Positions 42,849-51,934 of a stretch of 64,000 nt of DNA are shown here, piece after piece (the first letter of the stretch is position 1; the number at the start of each line of letters is the position of its first letter). The stretch covers positions 1 through 64,000 of the forward strand of contig NZ_RQJX01000017.1 of the NCBI RefSeq assembly GCF_003850045.1. Direction: 5' to 3'. This DNA comes from Aeromicrobium camelliae. Lineage in GTDB: Bacteria > Actinomycetota > Actinomycetes > Propionibacteriales > Nocardioidaceae. The position numbers were made by a program, and so were the translations under genes. Under the pieces are notes generated by a model. The model was not told the origin of the DNA and ran no database searches. It was given only the letters and a program-made list of their open reading frames with translations.

Positions 42849-43472
42849 TCATCGCTCGGCGGGCTCGCTGAGCGCGAGGAGCAGCGTCGGAATCTGCTCG
42901 CGCATGGCGGTGAGGTCGGCCTCGTCGGCGTCGGAGCCGAGGAACGCGTCGCGCAAGGTGGCGTCGAAGATGGCGATCAGCAGCCGGGTGGCGTCGCGAA
43001 GGTCGATGGTGAGGCGACGCCCCAGCGCCTGGCATGCGGCGTCGATGACGTCGCCGAATTCGCGATGCGTCTGCTCCCAGAGTTCGGCGTAGACGTCCGC
43101 GATCCGGTGCTGGCGCACAGCGTGGGTGACGAATTCCTGGTGCACGAGGAACCACGTACGGTCCGTGGGCTGGCTCGTGACGAAGCGGTCGAGGACGTGG
43201 GCGATGCTGCCGATGTCGCCGCCCTCGAGCTTGTCCTCGACGGCCGAGCGCAGGGCGATCAGCATGCGGTCCTTCTCCCGCATGAAGAGGTCGAGGATGA
43301 GGTCGTCCTTGCTCGCGTAGTTGGAGTAGAACGCACCCCGCGTGTACCCCGCGCGCTCGCAGATCTGCTCCACCGTCGCGCCTTGGATACCCGTGTCCGC
43401 GAGCACCTCCCGCGCCGCGTCGAGCAGCCGCTCGCGGGTGCTGGCCCGTCGCCGTGTCGCCGACTCCTGCAT
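42849..43472 (-). CDS. TetR-family regulator of the MMPL operon
   Basis: A 207-residue TetR repressor with the DNA-binding domain RERLLDAAREVLADTGIQGA then TVEQICERAGYTRGAF, YSNYASKDDL, and a helical ligand domain with TWFLVHQEFVTHAVRQ. ATG at 43472 (MQESATRRRAS) is used. A longer frame to 43565 crosses the operator region and is rejected. It is divergent from the MMPL exporter gene, with two dyads overlapping that gene's promoter. Confidence 0.88.
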   Translation of the reverse strand: MQESATRRRASTRERLLDAAREVLADTGIQGATVEQICERAGYTRGAFYSNYASKDDLILDLFMREKDRMLIALRSAVEDKLEGGDIGSIAHVLDRFVTSQPTDRTWFLVHQEFVTHAVRQHRIADVYAELWEQTHREFGDVIDAACQALGRRLTIDLRDATRLLIAIFDATLRDAFLGSDADEADLTAMREQIPTLLLALSEPAER

Positions 43473-43520
43473 GGACGCCCTCCCTCTCGACCGCACCGAG
43501 GGTACCGCAGACCACACCGT

Positions 43521-43556
43521 CGATACATTGACGTATCGAATACAGATTTGTATCGT
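43521..43556 (+). promoter_or_regulatory. Promoter with two operator dyads before the MMPL gene
   Basis: The -35 TTGACG (43528-43533), a 17-bp spacer and the -10 TATCGT (43551-43556) put the start point at about 43563-43564, the A of the ATG, so the mRNA is probably leaderless. Dyad CGATAC-N6-GTATCG (43521-43538) covers the -35 and ATACA-N4-TGTAT (43540-43553) covers the -10. This is ideal for repression by the divergent TetR. Confidence 0.7.
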
Positions 43557-43563
43557 CACGGCC

Positions 43564-46335
43564 ATGTCGTCCTCCCTTCATGCCCTCGGCCGGTGGTGCC
43601 ATCGCCACGGCCGGCTCGTCCTGGTCGGGTGGCTCGCGGCCCTGCTCGCCGCGATGCTGTTCGCGGTGGGCGTCGGGAAGGGAACCCACGACGACTTCTC
43701 GCTCCCCGGGACCGAGGGCCAGGAGGCACTCGACGCACTCGAGCGGACGTTTCCGCAGATCGCCGGGGTCTCGGCCCAGATCGTCCTCGTCGCTCCGGAC
43801 GGGAGCACGGTCGACGACCCCGCAGTCCGCTCGGCCATCGACGCGACGCTGGCCAACGTCCGCGCGATGCCGCTCGTCGACGAGGCGCTCTCCCCCTTCG
43901 ACGACCTCGTGGACGGCACGGTCAACGACGAGCGCGATGCCGCGATCGTGCAGGTGCAGTTCGCCGGCGGCCCCGGGGACATCACGGAGGCCGTCAAAGA
44001 CGAACTGCAGGCGACCGCGGACCCGCTGCGCGACATCGGTGCCCGGGTGGAGTTCGGTGGCGGAGCCTTCATGAACACCGGACCCACCATCACGTGGATG
44101 GAGGCCGCCGGCGTGGTCGTCGCCTTCGTCGTCCTGTGGATCACGCTCGGATCGGTCCGTGCGGCCGGGATCCCGATCATGACGGCGCTCGTCGGCGCGG
44201 GTATCACGATGAGCCTGATCTGGGCGCTGACGGCCGTGGTCTCCCTGGCCTCGCCCACACCCCTGCTGGCCCTGATGATCGGCCTCGCGGTGGGCATCGA
44301 CTACGCGCTCTTCATCGTCTCCCGGCAGCGCGAGGAGCAAGCTGCCGGCGTCGCGCCGGACGAGGCGAGCGGCCGGGCGGTCGCGACGGCCGGCTCGGCC
44401 GTCGTGTTCGCGGGCATCACGACACTCATCGCCCTCGCCGGCCTGGCGATCGCGCGCATTCCGTTCCTGACCTGGATGGGGGTGACCGCCTCCGCGTCCG
44501 TGGCGATCGCCGTGGCCGTGGCCGTCACCCTGCTGCCCGCGCTCATGGGGCTGGCCGGGCCGCGCCTCGCACCTCGCGGGAACGGGCGCCAGGCACGGCA
44601 CCCGATCGCCCGGCGATGGGTGCGGTCCGCCACCGTGGCGCCCTGGGCCACGATCGTGCTCGTGGTCGCCGGCCTCGCGGCCCTCGCACTCCCCGGACGC
44701 GAGTTGCAGCTCGCCTTGCCGGGCAACGGGACCGCCGAACACGAGACGACTCAGCGCGCGGCCTACGAACTCATCGACGAGTATTTCGGGCCCGGATTCA
44801 ACAATCCGATCCTCCTCCAGGCTGACATCGTCCAGTCGATGGACCCGGTCGGGCTCATGGACGCGCTCGGCGCCGAGGTCGCGGCGTTCGACGGTGTCGA
44901 CACGGTCGCGCTCGCCACTCCGAATCCCACCGCCGACACCGGCGTCGTGCAGTTCTTCCCGACGACGGCCGCTGAGAACCCGGCGACCGCGCGTCTCGTC
45001 GAGCGGCTCCGTGACGCGGGGCCTCGATTCGCCGACGAGTACGGCGTGCACACTGCGGTCACAGGGCAGACGGCGATGGAGATCGACGTCTCGGATCAGC
45101 TGTCAGCGACGATGTTGCCGTTCGGCGCCTTCGTGGTGGTCCTGACCGTGATCTTCCTCAGCACCGTGTTCCGCTCTGTCGTCGTGCCCGTCAAAGCCGC
45201 GGCCGGGTACCTGCTCAGCGTGGGAGTCTCGTTCGGCGCTGTGGTCATGGTGTTCCAGTGGGGATGGGCCGCGGAGGTGCTGGGGGTCGACCACGTCGGG
45301 CCGGTGATCAGCTTCCTGCCGATCCTGCTGATGGGGGTGCTCTTCGGCCTCGCGATGGACTACGAGTTGTTCCTCGTGTCGCGGATGAAAGAGGAGTTCG
45401 GACGCGACGGTGACCCCGGACGGGCGGTCACTGCCGGCTTCCTCGCCAGTGGACGCGTCGTCACAGCCGCCGCCGTCGTCATGCTCGCGGTGTTCGTCGC
45501 CTTCGTTCCCGAGAGCGACGCGATGGTCAAACCGATCGCCTTCGCCCTCGCGATCGGCGTCTTCGTCGACGCCTTCATCGTCCGGATGGTCCTCGTGCCG
45601 GCCGTCATGGCGGTGCTCGGCCGCCGGGCCTGGTGGATGCCTGCCGCGTTCGAGCGGTTGTTGCCGCGTCTCGACGTGGAGGGTGACGCCTTGCACGAGC
45701 GTGTCGCACGGGAGACGTGGCCCGACGAGCCGGTGGTGATCGCCGCCGACGGCCTGCGCCTGCGCAGTGGCCTGCGGGTGGAGCGCCTGCGCGTGCCCGC
45801 ACCGCTCCTGGTCGTCGAGGGCGCGGCGGCGGACCGTGCCGAGGTCCTCGCCCTGCTCACCGGCCGCTCCCCCAGCACCCCCGCTCCGGTGCGCGTCGGC
45901 CAGTACGTTCTCCCGTTCGATGCCGCCCGCCTGCGTCGTGACGCCGTCCTCGCCGACTGGCCGGGCCGGACGGATCGCGGCAGCGTCGCCGAGGAGCTTC
46001 GTCGGCTCGGAGCCGAGGACCCGGGGGCGGCGGTCAGCGCGACGACCGCGGCGCTCGGAGCGGCCGGCTGCAGTGTCCGCGAGATCGACCTCGACACTCC
46101 ACTCGATCGGCTCCGGGCTGCTGAGCGGGCCGTGCTCGCCGTCGCCGCGGCACCGGTCCGCGTGGTCGCCGTCGACCTGGCGGAACTCTCCGACGCCGAC
46201 GTCGATCACGTTCTCGCGGCCCTCGGCTGGGTGGCGGACGATCGCATCGTCGTCGCGGGTGTGGCCCCGGGCCAGCCGCCCCAGGATGCTCACGTGCTCG
46301 ACCTCACCGCTCGATGGGAGCTGACCTCGGCATGA
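43564..46335 (+). CDS. MMPL-family RND exporter
   Basis: A 923-residue MMPL transporter: one N-terminal helix (RLVLVGWLAALLAAMLFAVG), a periplasmic domain, a five-helix block (about 175-365) with the GIDYALFIVSR motif, a second periplasmic domain and a second block (about 520-690) with GLAMDYELFLVSRMKEEFGR, the proton-relay aspartate-tyrosine pairs of MmpL proteins. The C-terminal about 230 residues form a cytosolic domain unlike the mycobacterial tail. The ATG is used as a probable leaderless start; earlier in-frame codons fall in the operator. The stop overlaps the next gene (ATGA). Cargo is unknown, but a lipid or a drug-like molecule is usual. Confidence 0.9.
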   Translation: MSSSLHALGRWCHRHGRLVLVGWLAALLAAMLFAVGVGKGTHDDFSLPGTEGQEALDALERTFPQIAGVSAQIVLVAPDGSTVDDPAVRSAIDATLANVRAMPLVDEALSPFDDLVDGTVNDERDAAIVQVQFAGGPGDITEAVKDELQATADPLRDIGARVEFGGGAFMNTGPTITWMEAAGVVVAFVVLWITLGSVRAAGIPIMTALVGAGITMSLIWALTAVVSLASPTPLLALMIGLAVGIDYALFIVSRQREEQAAGVAPDEASGRAVATAGSAVVFAGITTLIALAGLAIARIPFLTWMGVTASASVAIAVAVAVTLLPALMGLAGPRLAPRGNGRQARHPIARRWVRSATVAPWATIVLVVAGLAALALPGRELQLALPGNGTAEHETTQRAAYELIDEYFGPGFNNPILLQADIVQSMDPVGLMDALGAEVAAFDGVDTVALATPNPTADTGVVQFFPTTAAENPATARLVERLRDAGPRFADEYGVHTAVTGQTAMEIDVSDQLSATMLPFGAFVVVLTVIFLSTVFRSVVVPVKAAAGYLLSVGVSFGAVVMVFQWGWAAEVLGVDHVGPVISFLPILLMGVLFGLAMDYELFLVSRMKEEFGRDGDPGRAVTAGFLASGRVVTAAAVVMLAVFVAFVPESDAMVKPIAFALAIGVFVDAFIVRMVLVPAVMAVLGRRAWWMPAAFERLLPRLDVEGDALHERVARETWPDEPVVIAADGLRLRSGLRVERLRVPAPLLVVEGAAADRAEVLALLTGRSPSTPAPVRVGQYVLPFDAARLRRDAVLADWPGRTDRGSVAEELRRLGAEDPGAAVSATTAALGAAGCSVREIDLDTPLDRLRAAERAVLAVAAAPVRVVAVDLAELSDADVDHVLAALGWVADDRIVVAGVAPGQPPQDAHVLDLTARWELTSA

Positions 46336-48389
46336 CTGCTGCCACCACACCGACCCGGTCGCGCCGGCGACTCCTGCTCGCACTCGCCCTCGTGCTCCCC
46401 CTCGCCGTGATGGCCGTTCATGCCGCCGCCGACGGCGCCCGCACGCCCCGGGCGGCGGACGTCCGTGCGGCGGTCGTGAACGAGGACGAGATCGTCACCC
46501 TCACCACTCCCGCCGGTGAGGAGCAGCCGGTCGCCGTCGGGCGCCTTCTTGCTGCCGAGCTCACCGGCGATGACCGCCCCGACAACTTCGACTGGGTCAT
46601 CACCCACCGCGACGATGCCCTGACCGGTCTGCGTCGGGGCGATTACGGCGCCGTGCTGATCATTCCGAGCGACGTCTCGGCGGCGGCGATCTCACCGGCC
46701 GGCGACGACCCCGGCTCCGCCCGGACCGCACAGCTCCGGCTCGTCACGGACGATGCGACGAACCGGCTCGCGGGCCGGCTCGCGGGAAACGTCACCGTCG
46801 CCGCGATCGCCGCGATGAACGCTCAGGTGGCGCAGACGTTCATCGACAACATCGTCCTGTCCACCGGCTCCGTTCGCGATGCGCTGAGCGAAGCAGCCGA
46901 GGGTGCCGAGCAGTTGCGTGACGGCACGGCGCAGCTCGCGGCAGGCTCGACCGGACTCGCCGACGGCGCGACCCGTCTCGACGACGGCGCGTCCGAGCTG
47001 TCGTCAGGAGCAGCGCGCCTGTCCTCCGGTGCGGCGGAGGCGGCCGGAGGGGCCGGCGAGCTCGCCGGAGGCATCGCGCAGCTCGACGACGGCCTGCAGG
47101 AGTTGCGACGACAGACCGCCGCGCTCCCGGACCAGGCGGCGCAACTCGATCAGGGGGCTCGGGACCTGCGCGACGGCGCCCAGCAACTCGACGCCGGCGC
47201 CCACGAGCTGATCGCCACGGTGGAACCGTTCCTCCAGATGGCGCAGCACCTCACCGACACCATCACCGGATGGGCCGCGCAGTGCAGCGAGCTGCTCCCG
47301 CCCGAGGCGTGCGTGTGGGTGAACGAGGCCGTGACGGAAGCGCAGCGCATCAACGGAGAGATCCAGGCGCTGGGCGCGCAGGGGACACTGCTGACCGACG
47401 GGACCTCACGGCTGAGTTCCGGGCTCGCGCAACTCAGCGAGGCGACGGCCCAGCTCGCCGCCCAAGCCCCGCAACTGACCGGCGGCATCGCTCAACTCGC
47501 CGACGGGTCCGCGCAGGCGCGCACGGGTTCGGCGGCGCTCGCCGACGGTGCCTCCCAGCTCGCCTCCGGAGCCGGGGACTTGCGCGACGGCACGCGCGTG
47601 CTGAACCGGGGCACGTCGCAACTCGCCGAGGGGACACGTGAGCTCGTCGACGGCAGCGGAGCGTTGCGGGACGGCAGCGGTGAGCTTGCCGACGGACTGA
47701 GCGAGGGGGTGGAGCAGATCCCTCGCTACTCGGCCCAGGAGCGAGAACGACTCAGCGAGGTCGCGGCCGCTCCGTTGCGCGCGTCTGCCGAGCGGCGCCA
47801 CCCCGTGCCCGTCGACGCACTGGCCCTTCCCGCGGCGGTCGCGCTCGGGCTGCTCGCGGCCGCGGCTGCGGCATGGGCGGTACGACCCGCCTTGTCGCGC
47901 TCGCGACTGGTGGCCTCGCAGAGACTGGCGCGGCAGCTCATCGCGCCCCTGCTGCCGGTCCTCGGCATCGTGGCCGGGCAAGTGGCGCTCTTGCTCATGG
48001 CGGTGCTCGTGGCCGCTGATCACGAGTCGATCGAGCGCCCGGCCGCCTTCGCGGTCGTCGCGGTCACCGCCGCGGTGGCGCTCACCGTGCTCGGCCAAGG
48101 TGTGGTCGCAGTCGCCGGACGGCCACCGGCCGCCGCGCTCGCGGCAGTGGCGGCACTCGTGACGCTGGGGGCCGAGTCGTCGGGTTCCGGCTCGCCGCTC
48201 GTGAGCGCGCTACGGGACCTGTCGCCGCTCTCCCGCGCGCTCGACGGCCTCGAGGCCGCGCAAGCAGGCACCTCGGTCGCGGCGACGGTCGTGGCTCTCA
48301 GCCTCTGGGCGATCCTCGGTGCCGGTCTCACGCTGCTGGCCGCCCAACGCGCGCGGGCGGACTTGCGCTGGCTCCTGCCCGCGGCGTGA
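46332..48389 (+). CDS. YhgE/Pip-like membrane protein
   Basis: A 685-residue protein with an N-terminal anchor (RRRLLLALALVLPLAVMAVH), an extracytoplasmic domain, and a long alanine/glycine coil in which a seven-residue pattern LxxGxxx repeats from about 200 to 500 (for example LADGATRLDDGASELSSGAA). Five helices follow at the C-terminus (about 508-680). This is the layout of YhgE/Pip and ESX-linked proteins that partner with ABC-2 or MMPL exporters. ATGA overlap with the MMPL gene argues for a complex. Substrate is unknown. It ends 9 bp before convergent lplA. Confidence 0.87.
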   Translation: MTAATTPTRSRRRLLLALALVLPLAVMAVHAAADGARTPRAADVRAAVVNEDEIVTLTTPAGEEQPVAVGRLLAAELTGDDRPDNFDWVITHRDDALTGLRRGDYGAVLIIPSDVSAAAISPAGDDPGSARTAQLRLVTDDATNRLAGRLAGNVTVAAIAAMNAQVAQTFIDNIVLSTGSVRDALSEAAEGAEQLRDGTAQLAAGSTGLADGATRLDDGASELSSGAARLSSGAAEAAGGAGELAGGIAQLDDGLQELRRQTAALPDQAAQLDQGARDLRDGAQQLDAGAHELIATVEPFLQMAQHLTDTITGWAAQCSELLPPEACVWVNEAVTEAQRINGEIQALGAQGTLLTDGTSRLSSGLAQLSEATAQLAAQAPQLTGGIAQLADGSAQARTGSAALADGASQLASGAGDLRDGTRVLNRGTSQLAEGTRELVDGSGALRDGSGELADGLSEGVEQIPRYSAQERERLSEVAAAPLRASAERRHPVPVDALALPAAVALGLLAAAAAAWAVRPALSRSRLVASQRLARQLIAPLLPVLGIVAGQVALLLMAVLVAADHESIERPAAFAVVAVTAAVALTVLGQGVVAVAGRPPAAALAAVAALVTLGAESSGSGSPLVSALRDLSPLSRALDGLEAAQAGTSVAATVVALSLWAILGAGLTLLAAQRARADLRWLLPAA

Positions 48390-48398
48390 AGACACCGA

Positions 48399-49445
48399 TC
48401 AGGGGACGCGCGCGAGCCAGGCCGGGTCCTCGTACTTCTCGCGGGCGAGCTCCTCGGCCTCCTTGCGGGTGGCGTCGTCGAGCTCCACCCGCCGCAGACC
48501 GTAGCTGTTCTCGAAGGACTGCAGCATCGCCTCGACGACCTCGGCACGCGACAAGCCGGTCTGCGACCGGATCGGGTCGACGCGCTTGGCTGCGCTGACG
48601 TGCCCCTTGTCGGAGAGCTTCTCGCGGCCGATGCGCAGGATGTCGAGCATCTTCGCGGCGTCCATGTCGTAGGACATCGTGACGTGGTGGAGCACCGCTC
48701 CGTTGGCCGTCCGCTTCTGCGCCGCTCCCCCGATCTTGCCCGCCGGCGACACGATGTCGTTGATCGGCACGTACGACGCCTCAACACCGAGTTCGCGCAG
48801 TGCGCGCACCACCCATGCGTCGAGGAAGGCGTACGACTGGATGAAGCTCATCCCCTCGACGAGCGTGGCCGGGACGTAGAGCGAGTAGGTGATGGTGTTG
48901 CCGGGTTCGACGAACATCGCGCCGCCACCGGAGATCCGCCGCACCACCGTCGTGTCGTGGCGTGCCGCGGCGTCGAGATCGACCTCGTTCGACAGCGACT
49001 GGAAGGATCCGATGATCACGGCGTTGGAGGCCCACTCCCATACGCGCAGCGTGGGCGGCCGTTCGCCGTCGCCGACCTGCCGCGTGATCACCTCGTCGAG
49101 GGCCATCTGCATCGCCGGATGCTGCTCGCCGGTGTCGACGAGTTCGAACGTGTGGTCCGCCCAGCTCGTCGAGCGACCCAGCGCACGCAGCACCGCGATG
49201 GCGATGGACCGGGGGTCGAAGCCGACCATGACCGCGTCCCCGCGGGCCCGCTCGATCGCCTGCTCGAAGGTCGTGGCGGGGGCGTCGGCCGGTAGTCCGT
49301 CGAGCGCGTCGGACATGCGGCCCAGCGCGTCCTCGGGCTCGAGGAAGAAGTCGCCGGAGAGGCGGATGTCGGTCAGGACGCCGTCGCGCACGTCCACGTC
49401 GGCGACGACGAGCTTGCCGTTCGGAACCTTGAACTCACCATGCAC
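48399..49445 (-). CDS. lplA: Lipoate-protein ligase, permuted domain order
   Basis: A 348-residue ligase attaching lipoate to E2/H proteins. Residues 1-90 (MHGEFKVPNGKLVVADVDV, SGDFFLEPED) correspond to the accessory domain that lies at the C-terminus in E. coli LplA. From about 95 on comes the catalytic BPL/LplA domain with VVRRISGGGAMFVEPGNTITYS and the lysine-bearing VSPAGKIGGAAQKR. Domain order is therefore swapped, as in other actinobacterial enzymes I recall. GTG at 49445. With lipA/lpdA/acoC/aceE in the same window it supports both salvage and synthesis of lipoate. It starts beside the SurA-like gene. Confidence 0.88.
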   Translation of the reverse strand: MHGEFKVPNGKLVVADVDVRDGVLTDIRLSGDFFLEPEDALGRMSDALDGLPADAPATTFEQAIERARGDAVMVGFDPRSIAIAVLRALGRSTSWADHTFELVDTGEQHPAMQMALDEVITRQVGDGERPPTLRVWEWASNAVIIGSFQSLSNEVDLDAAARHDTTVVRRISGGGAMFVEPGNTITYSLYVPATLVEGMSFIQSYAFLDAWVVRALRELGVEASYVPINDIVSPAGKIGGAAQKRTANGAVLHHVTMSYDMDAAKMLDILRIGREKLSDKGHVSAAKRVDPIRSQTGLSRAEVVEAMLQSFENSYGLRRVELDDATRKEAEELAREKYEDPAWLARVP

Positions 49446-49516
49446 ATCACACTCAACGCCGGGCGGTGCCGTTTGCTTCCGGGCGCCGCACGGCCGTCTC
49501 GGCCGCGCCGCCGGGG

Positions 49517-50263
49517 TCAGAGCCGACGCTCGATCTCGGCGTCCTTCCGCGCTTCGTCGACGATGCGCGTCAGGGTCTCCTGCTGACGCTGCGACTGCGC
49601 CGCCTCCTCGAGCTGGGGACGGACCTCCTCGAACGAGGGCACCTCGGCGGCGCCTCCTTGCGCTTGACCCAGTTGCTCCTGCTGAGCGACCGCCTGGTCG
49701 TAGAGCTCACGAAGTTCGGACTCCGCGATCGGCTCGTCGCCCATCTCGTCGTCGACGAGGGCTTCGATGACGATCCCGTCGGCCACCTGTGCGCGCACCT
49801 CGTCCTCCGAGAGACCCTGCTGCTCCTGGAGGGCGGCGACGTACTCGTCCGCTGACGCCATCCCGTTATTGGTGGCGAACGTCTGGAGCGACTCCTCGAT
49901 CTGCTTCTCGGACGCGCTGAAGCCGCGCGCCTCGGCCTCCTGAACCAGCAAGGTGTTGTCGACCATGAGATCGAGCGTCTGCTTCTTCAGGTCATCTTGA
50001 TCCACCGCCTGGCCCGCAGCGGCAGACTGTTCGAACTGCGGCTCGTACACCGCGACGAAGTCGTCGCGCCCGATCTCCTCGCCGTTCACCACCGCCACGA
50101 CGTCGGGGATTCCGGAGAGATCCGCTTCGGTGGTCTCCGCGGCCGGCTGGTCGTCGGCTTGGTCGTCGGCGCCGGACGTCCCGGCCACCACGGCCATCAA
50201 CAGGACCCCCAGCACGAGAGCCGCGGCGACGACGGCCGCCAGCATCCTTGTTCGAATTGACAC
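49517..50263 (-). CDS. SurA N-terminal domain protein, membrane-anchored
   Basis: A 248-residue secreted or membrane-anchored protein: the N-terminal hydrophobic segment (MLAAVVAAALVLGVLLMAVV) is followed by an acidic linker, then the SurA-type chaperone domain (VVAVVNGEEIGRDDFVAVYE then PQFEQ, KKQTLDLMVDNTLLVQEAEA, RGFSASEKQIEESL) and a C-terminal charged helix. There is no parvulin isomerase domain, so a pure chaperone or foldase-like role outside the membrane is likely. Not a lipoprotein: no cysteine lipobox is seen. It is close to lplA on the same strand. Confidence 0.82.
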   Translation of the reverse strand: MSIRTRMLAAVVAAALVLGVLLMAVVAGTSGADDQADDQPAAETTEADLSGIPDVVAVVNGEEIGRDDFVAVYEPQFEQSAAAGQAVDQDDLKKQTLDLMVDNTLLVQEAEARGFSASEKQIEESLQTFATNNGMASADEYVAALQEQQGLSEDEVRAQVADGIVIEALVDDEMGDEPIAESELRELYDQAVAQQEQLGQAQGGAAEVPSFEEVRPQLEEAAQSQRQQETLTRIVDEARKDAEIERRL

Positions 50264-50334
50264 GTGTACTCCCTCGTCGTCGGTCGAGCGGGTCCGACGC
50301 TAGCAACGGGAGCCTGAGTCCGGCCGTCCGTCGA

Positions 50335-51021
50335 TCAGCGGGCAGGGGGCCCGACCGGCTCAGCGTGACGCCCGCGCCGCGACCCGATGTACGCGCGCTC
50401 GCGCAGTTCGGCCAGGAACCCCACGGGGGCCAGATCCGGGAGGTTCACGAGGTACGGGTCGAAGGAGATGTCGCCGGTGCGGCGCCGCCCGAAGATCTCC
50501 ACCCGGCCGATGACGTTCCAGGCTCCCTCTCGCCGTTCCTCGAGGGCGAAACCGAGTGGACCGCTCGCCAGTGCCGCGTCCAGCGCAGCGACGGAAGCCG
50601 GTGTCGCGGCACCCACGTCGGGGCGCAACGCGAGGACCACCCGTTCGCCGGAGGCGCGGTACGGCAGCAGTGTGCTGTACGCCGTGCGGTTCCATCGCGT
50701 CGTCGGACTCAGCACGTTCCGCCGCCATCCGCTGCGGCCCACTGTCGTGAGGAGCAGATCGATCGAGTCGTGGTCCGGACGAATGCGGATCGCGATGCCG
50801 AGGAGATCGGGAAGGCCTCCGGGCGTGCCGATCCCCTTCGACACGCGGACCACCGCGTCGGCCGACCCGGGGCCGCCGAGCGCACGCACGGTCGGCGATG
50901 CCGGATCGTCCCAGCGTGCGCTCGCCTCGAAGATGTCACCCGACGGGTGGAAGCCGCGGGCCGAGCGGGCGCGGGCGAGCAGCTCGAAGGCGGACTCGAC
51001 GGCATCCATCGCACGACTCAT
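50335..51021 (-). CDS. Uncharacterised protein with catalase-like pattern
   Basis: A 228-residue soluble protein. The stretches RGFHPSGDIFEASARW and VRVSKGIGTPGGLPDLLGIA then IRI recall the heme-binding core of catalase-like proteins (HPxG, then VRFSxGxGxPxxxPDxxGxAIK), but the catalytic His-Asn context is not evident and the length is half that of catalase. Similar proteins in actinobacteria are unannotated or called phosphodiesterase without evidence I can verify. It may bind heme or a lipid. ATG at 51021; 46 bp before the TetR gene stop on the same strand. Confidence 0.6.
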   Translation of the reverse strand: MSRAMDAVESAFELLARARSARGFHPSGDIFEASARWDDPASPTVRALGGPGSADAVVRVSKGIGTPGGLPDLLGIAIRIRPDHDSIDLLLTTVGRSGWRRNVLSPTTRWNRTAYSTLLPYRASGERVVLALRPDVGAATPASVAALDAALASGPLGFALEERREGAWNVIGRVEIFGRRRTGDISFDPYLVNLPDLAPVGFLAELRERAYIGSRRGRHAEPVGPPAR

Positions 51022-51067
51022 GCCTGGTCGGTGCCCGGCGGGTTGGTACGCGAAACCCGCCCCGACC

Positions 51068-51880
51068 TCATCTGGCGGCGTGATCCTCGATGTACGCGGC
51101 GATGCCGTCGAGCACGATGCGAAGACCGAACGTCACGGAGTCCTCGGCGTCCGCGGAGGGTGCCTGCGGGGCGCCGGTCAGCGCGGTGAACAAGTGCGGG
51201 AAGTCCTCGGGGTCGGCCAAGGTGCGCAGCTGCGTCTCGAAGTCGCTGTAGATGTTCGCCTCCGCGACGGCCGTGGCATCGAGCTCGCTGTCGGGTACCT
51301 CGGGTGCCACGCCGCTGGCCTCGCGCACGTGCTGGATCGCCGCGCGGTCGGACTCGACCTGGACTCGGGATTCACCGAGCACGTACTCGGCCAGCAGGCC
51401 CAGGATGGCGAGCTTGTCCTCGCCCGGCAGCGCGACGTCACGCAGACAGCCCATCCCGGCATCGAACCACCGCAGCCGATTCGGGCCCGGATACATCGCC
51501 GAGAGGGGCAGGTCCAACACCCACGAACGAGCGACGATCTGCTCGATCTGGGCGCGCGTCCAGCGCGCGAGGCCCTGGCGCCAGTCCTCGCCGGGAACGA
51601 GAGGCGGCGGCTCACCGACGAAACGATCGCTCATGAGCGCCAGCAACTCGTCCTTGCTCCCCACATGGCGGTAGAGCGCCATGGAGGAGTACCCGAGTTC
51701 CTGAGCCACCCGGGCCATCGAGACCGCGGCGAGGCCCTCGGCGTCGGCGATCGCCACCGCAGCTCCGAGGATGCGGTCGACCGACAGCCCGGCTTTCGGC
51801 CCGCGGCGGCCCTCCGGCTGCCGACCCCAAAGACGTCGGAGAGTCGGCGAGAGCTGGTCATCCGCCTCGTGATCGGTCAT
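51068..51880 (-). CDS. TetR-family regulator of the ABC exporter
   Basis: A 270-residue TetR regulator with an N-terminal tail, the DNA-binding domain LSVDRILGAAVAIADAEGLA then AVSMARVAQELGYSSMALYR, HVGSKDELLALM and a long TetR_C-type ligand domain (WRQGLARWTRAQIEQIV onward). ATG at 51880 is chosen; upstream codons to 52024 run into the divergent ABC gene. Next to a DrrAB-type exporter with dyads in between, it resembles repressors that respond to exported antibiotics. Confidence 0.87.
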   Translation of the reverse strand: MTDHEADDQLSPTLRRLWGRQPEGRRGPKAGLSVDRILGAAVAIADAEGLAAVSMARVAQELGYSSMALYRHVGSKDELLALMSDRFVGEPPPLVPGEDWRQGLARWTRAQIEQIVARSWVLDLPLSAMYPGPNRLRWFDAGMGCLRDVALPGEDKLAILGLLAEYVLGESRVQVESDRAAIQHVREASGVAPEVPDSELDATAVAEANIYSDFETQLRTLADPEDFPHLFTALTGAPQAPSADAEDSVTFGLRIVLDGIAAYIEDHAAR

Positions 51881-51934
51881 GTGCCCATTCTCGCGTGGGC
51901 GAGGAGCTGGACACGGGATACCACCCTGGTCCAC

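Noticed and set aside
42811-45051. 746-codon minus-strand frame over the TetR and MMPL genes
   Set aside because: Low-complexity shadow; the MMPL motifs and TetR domain are on other frames.
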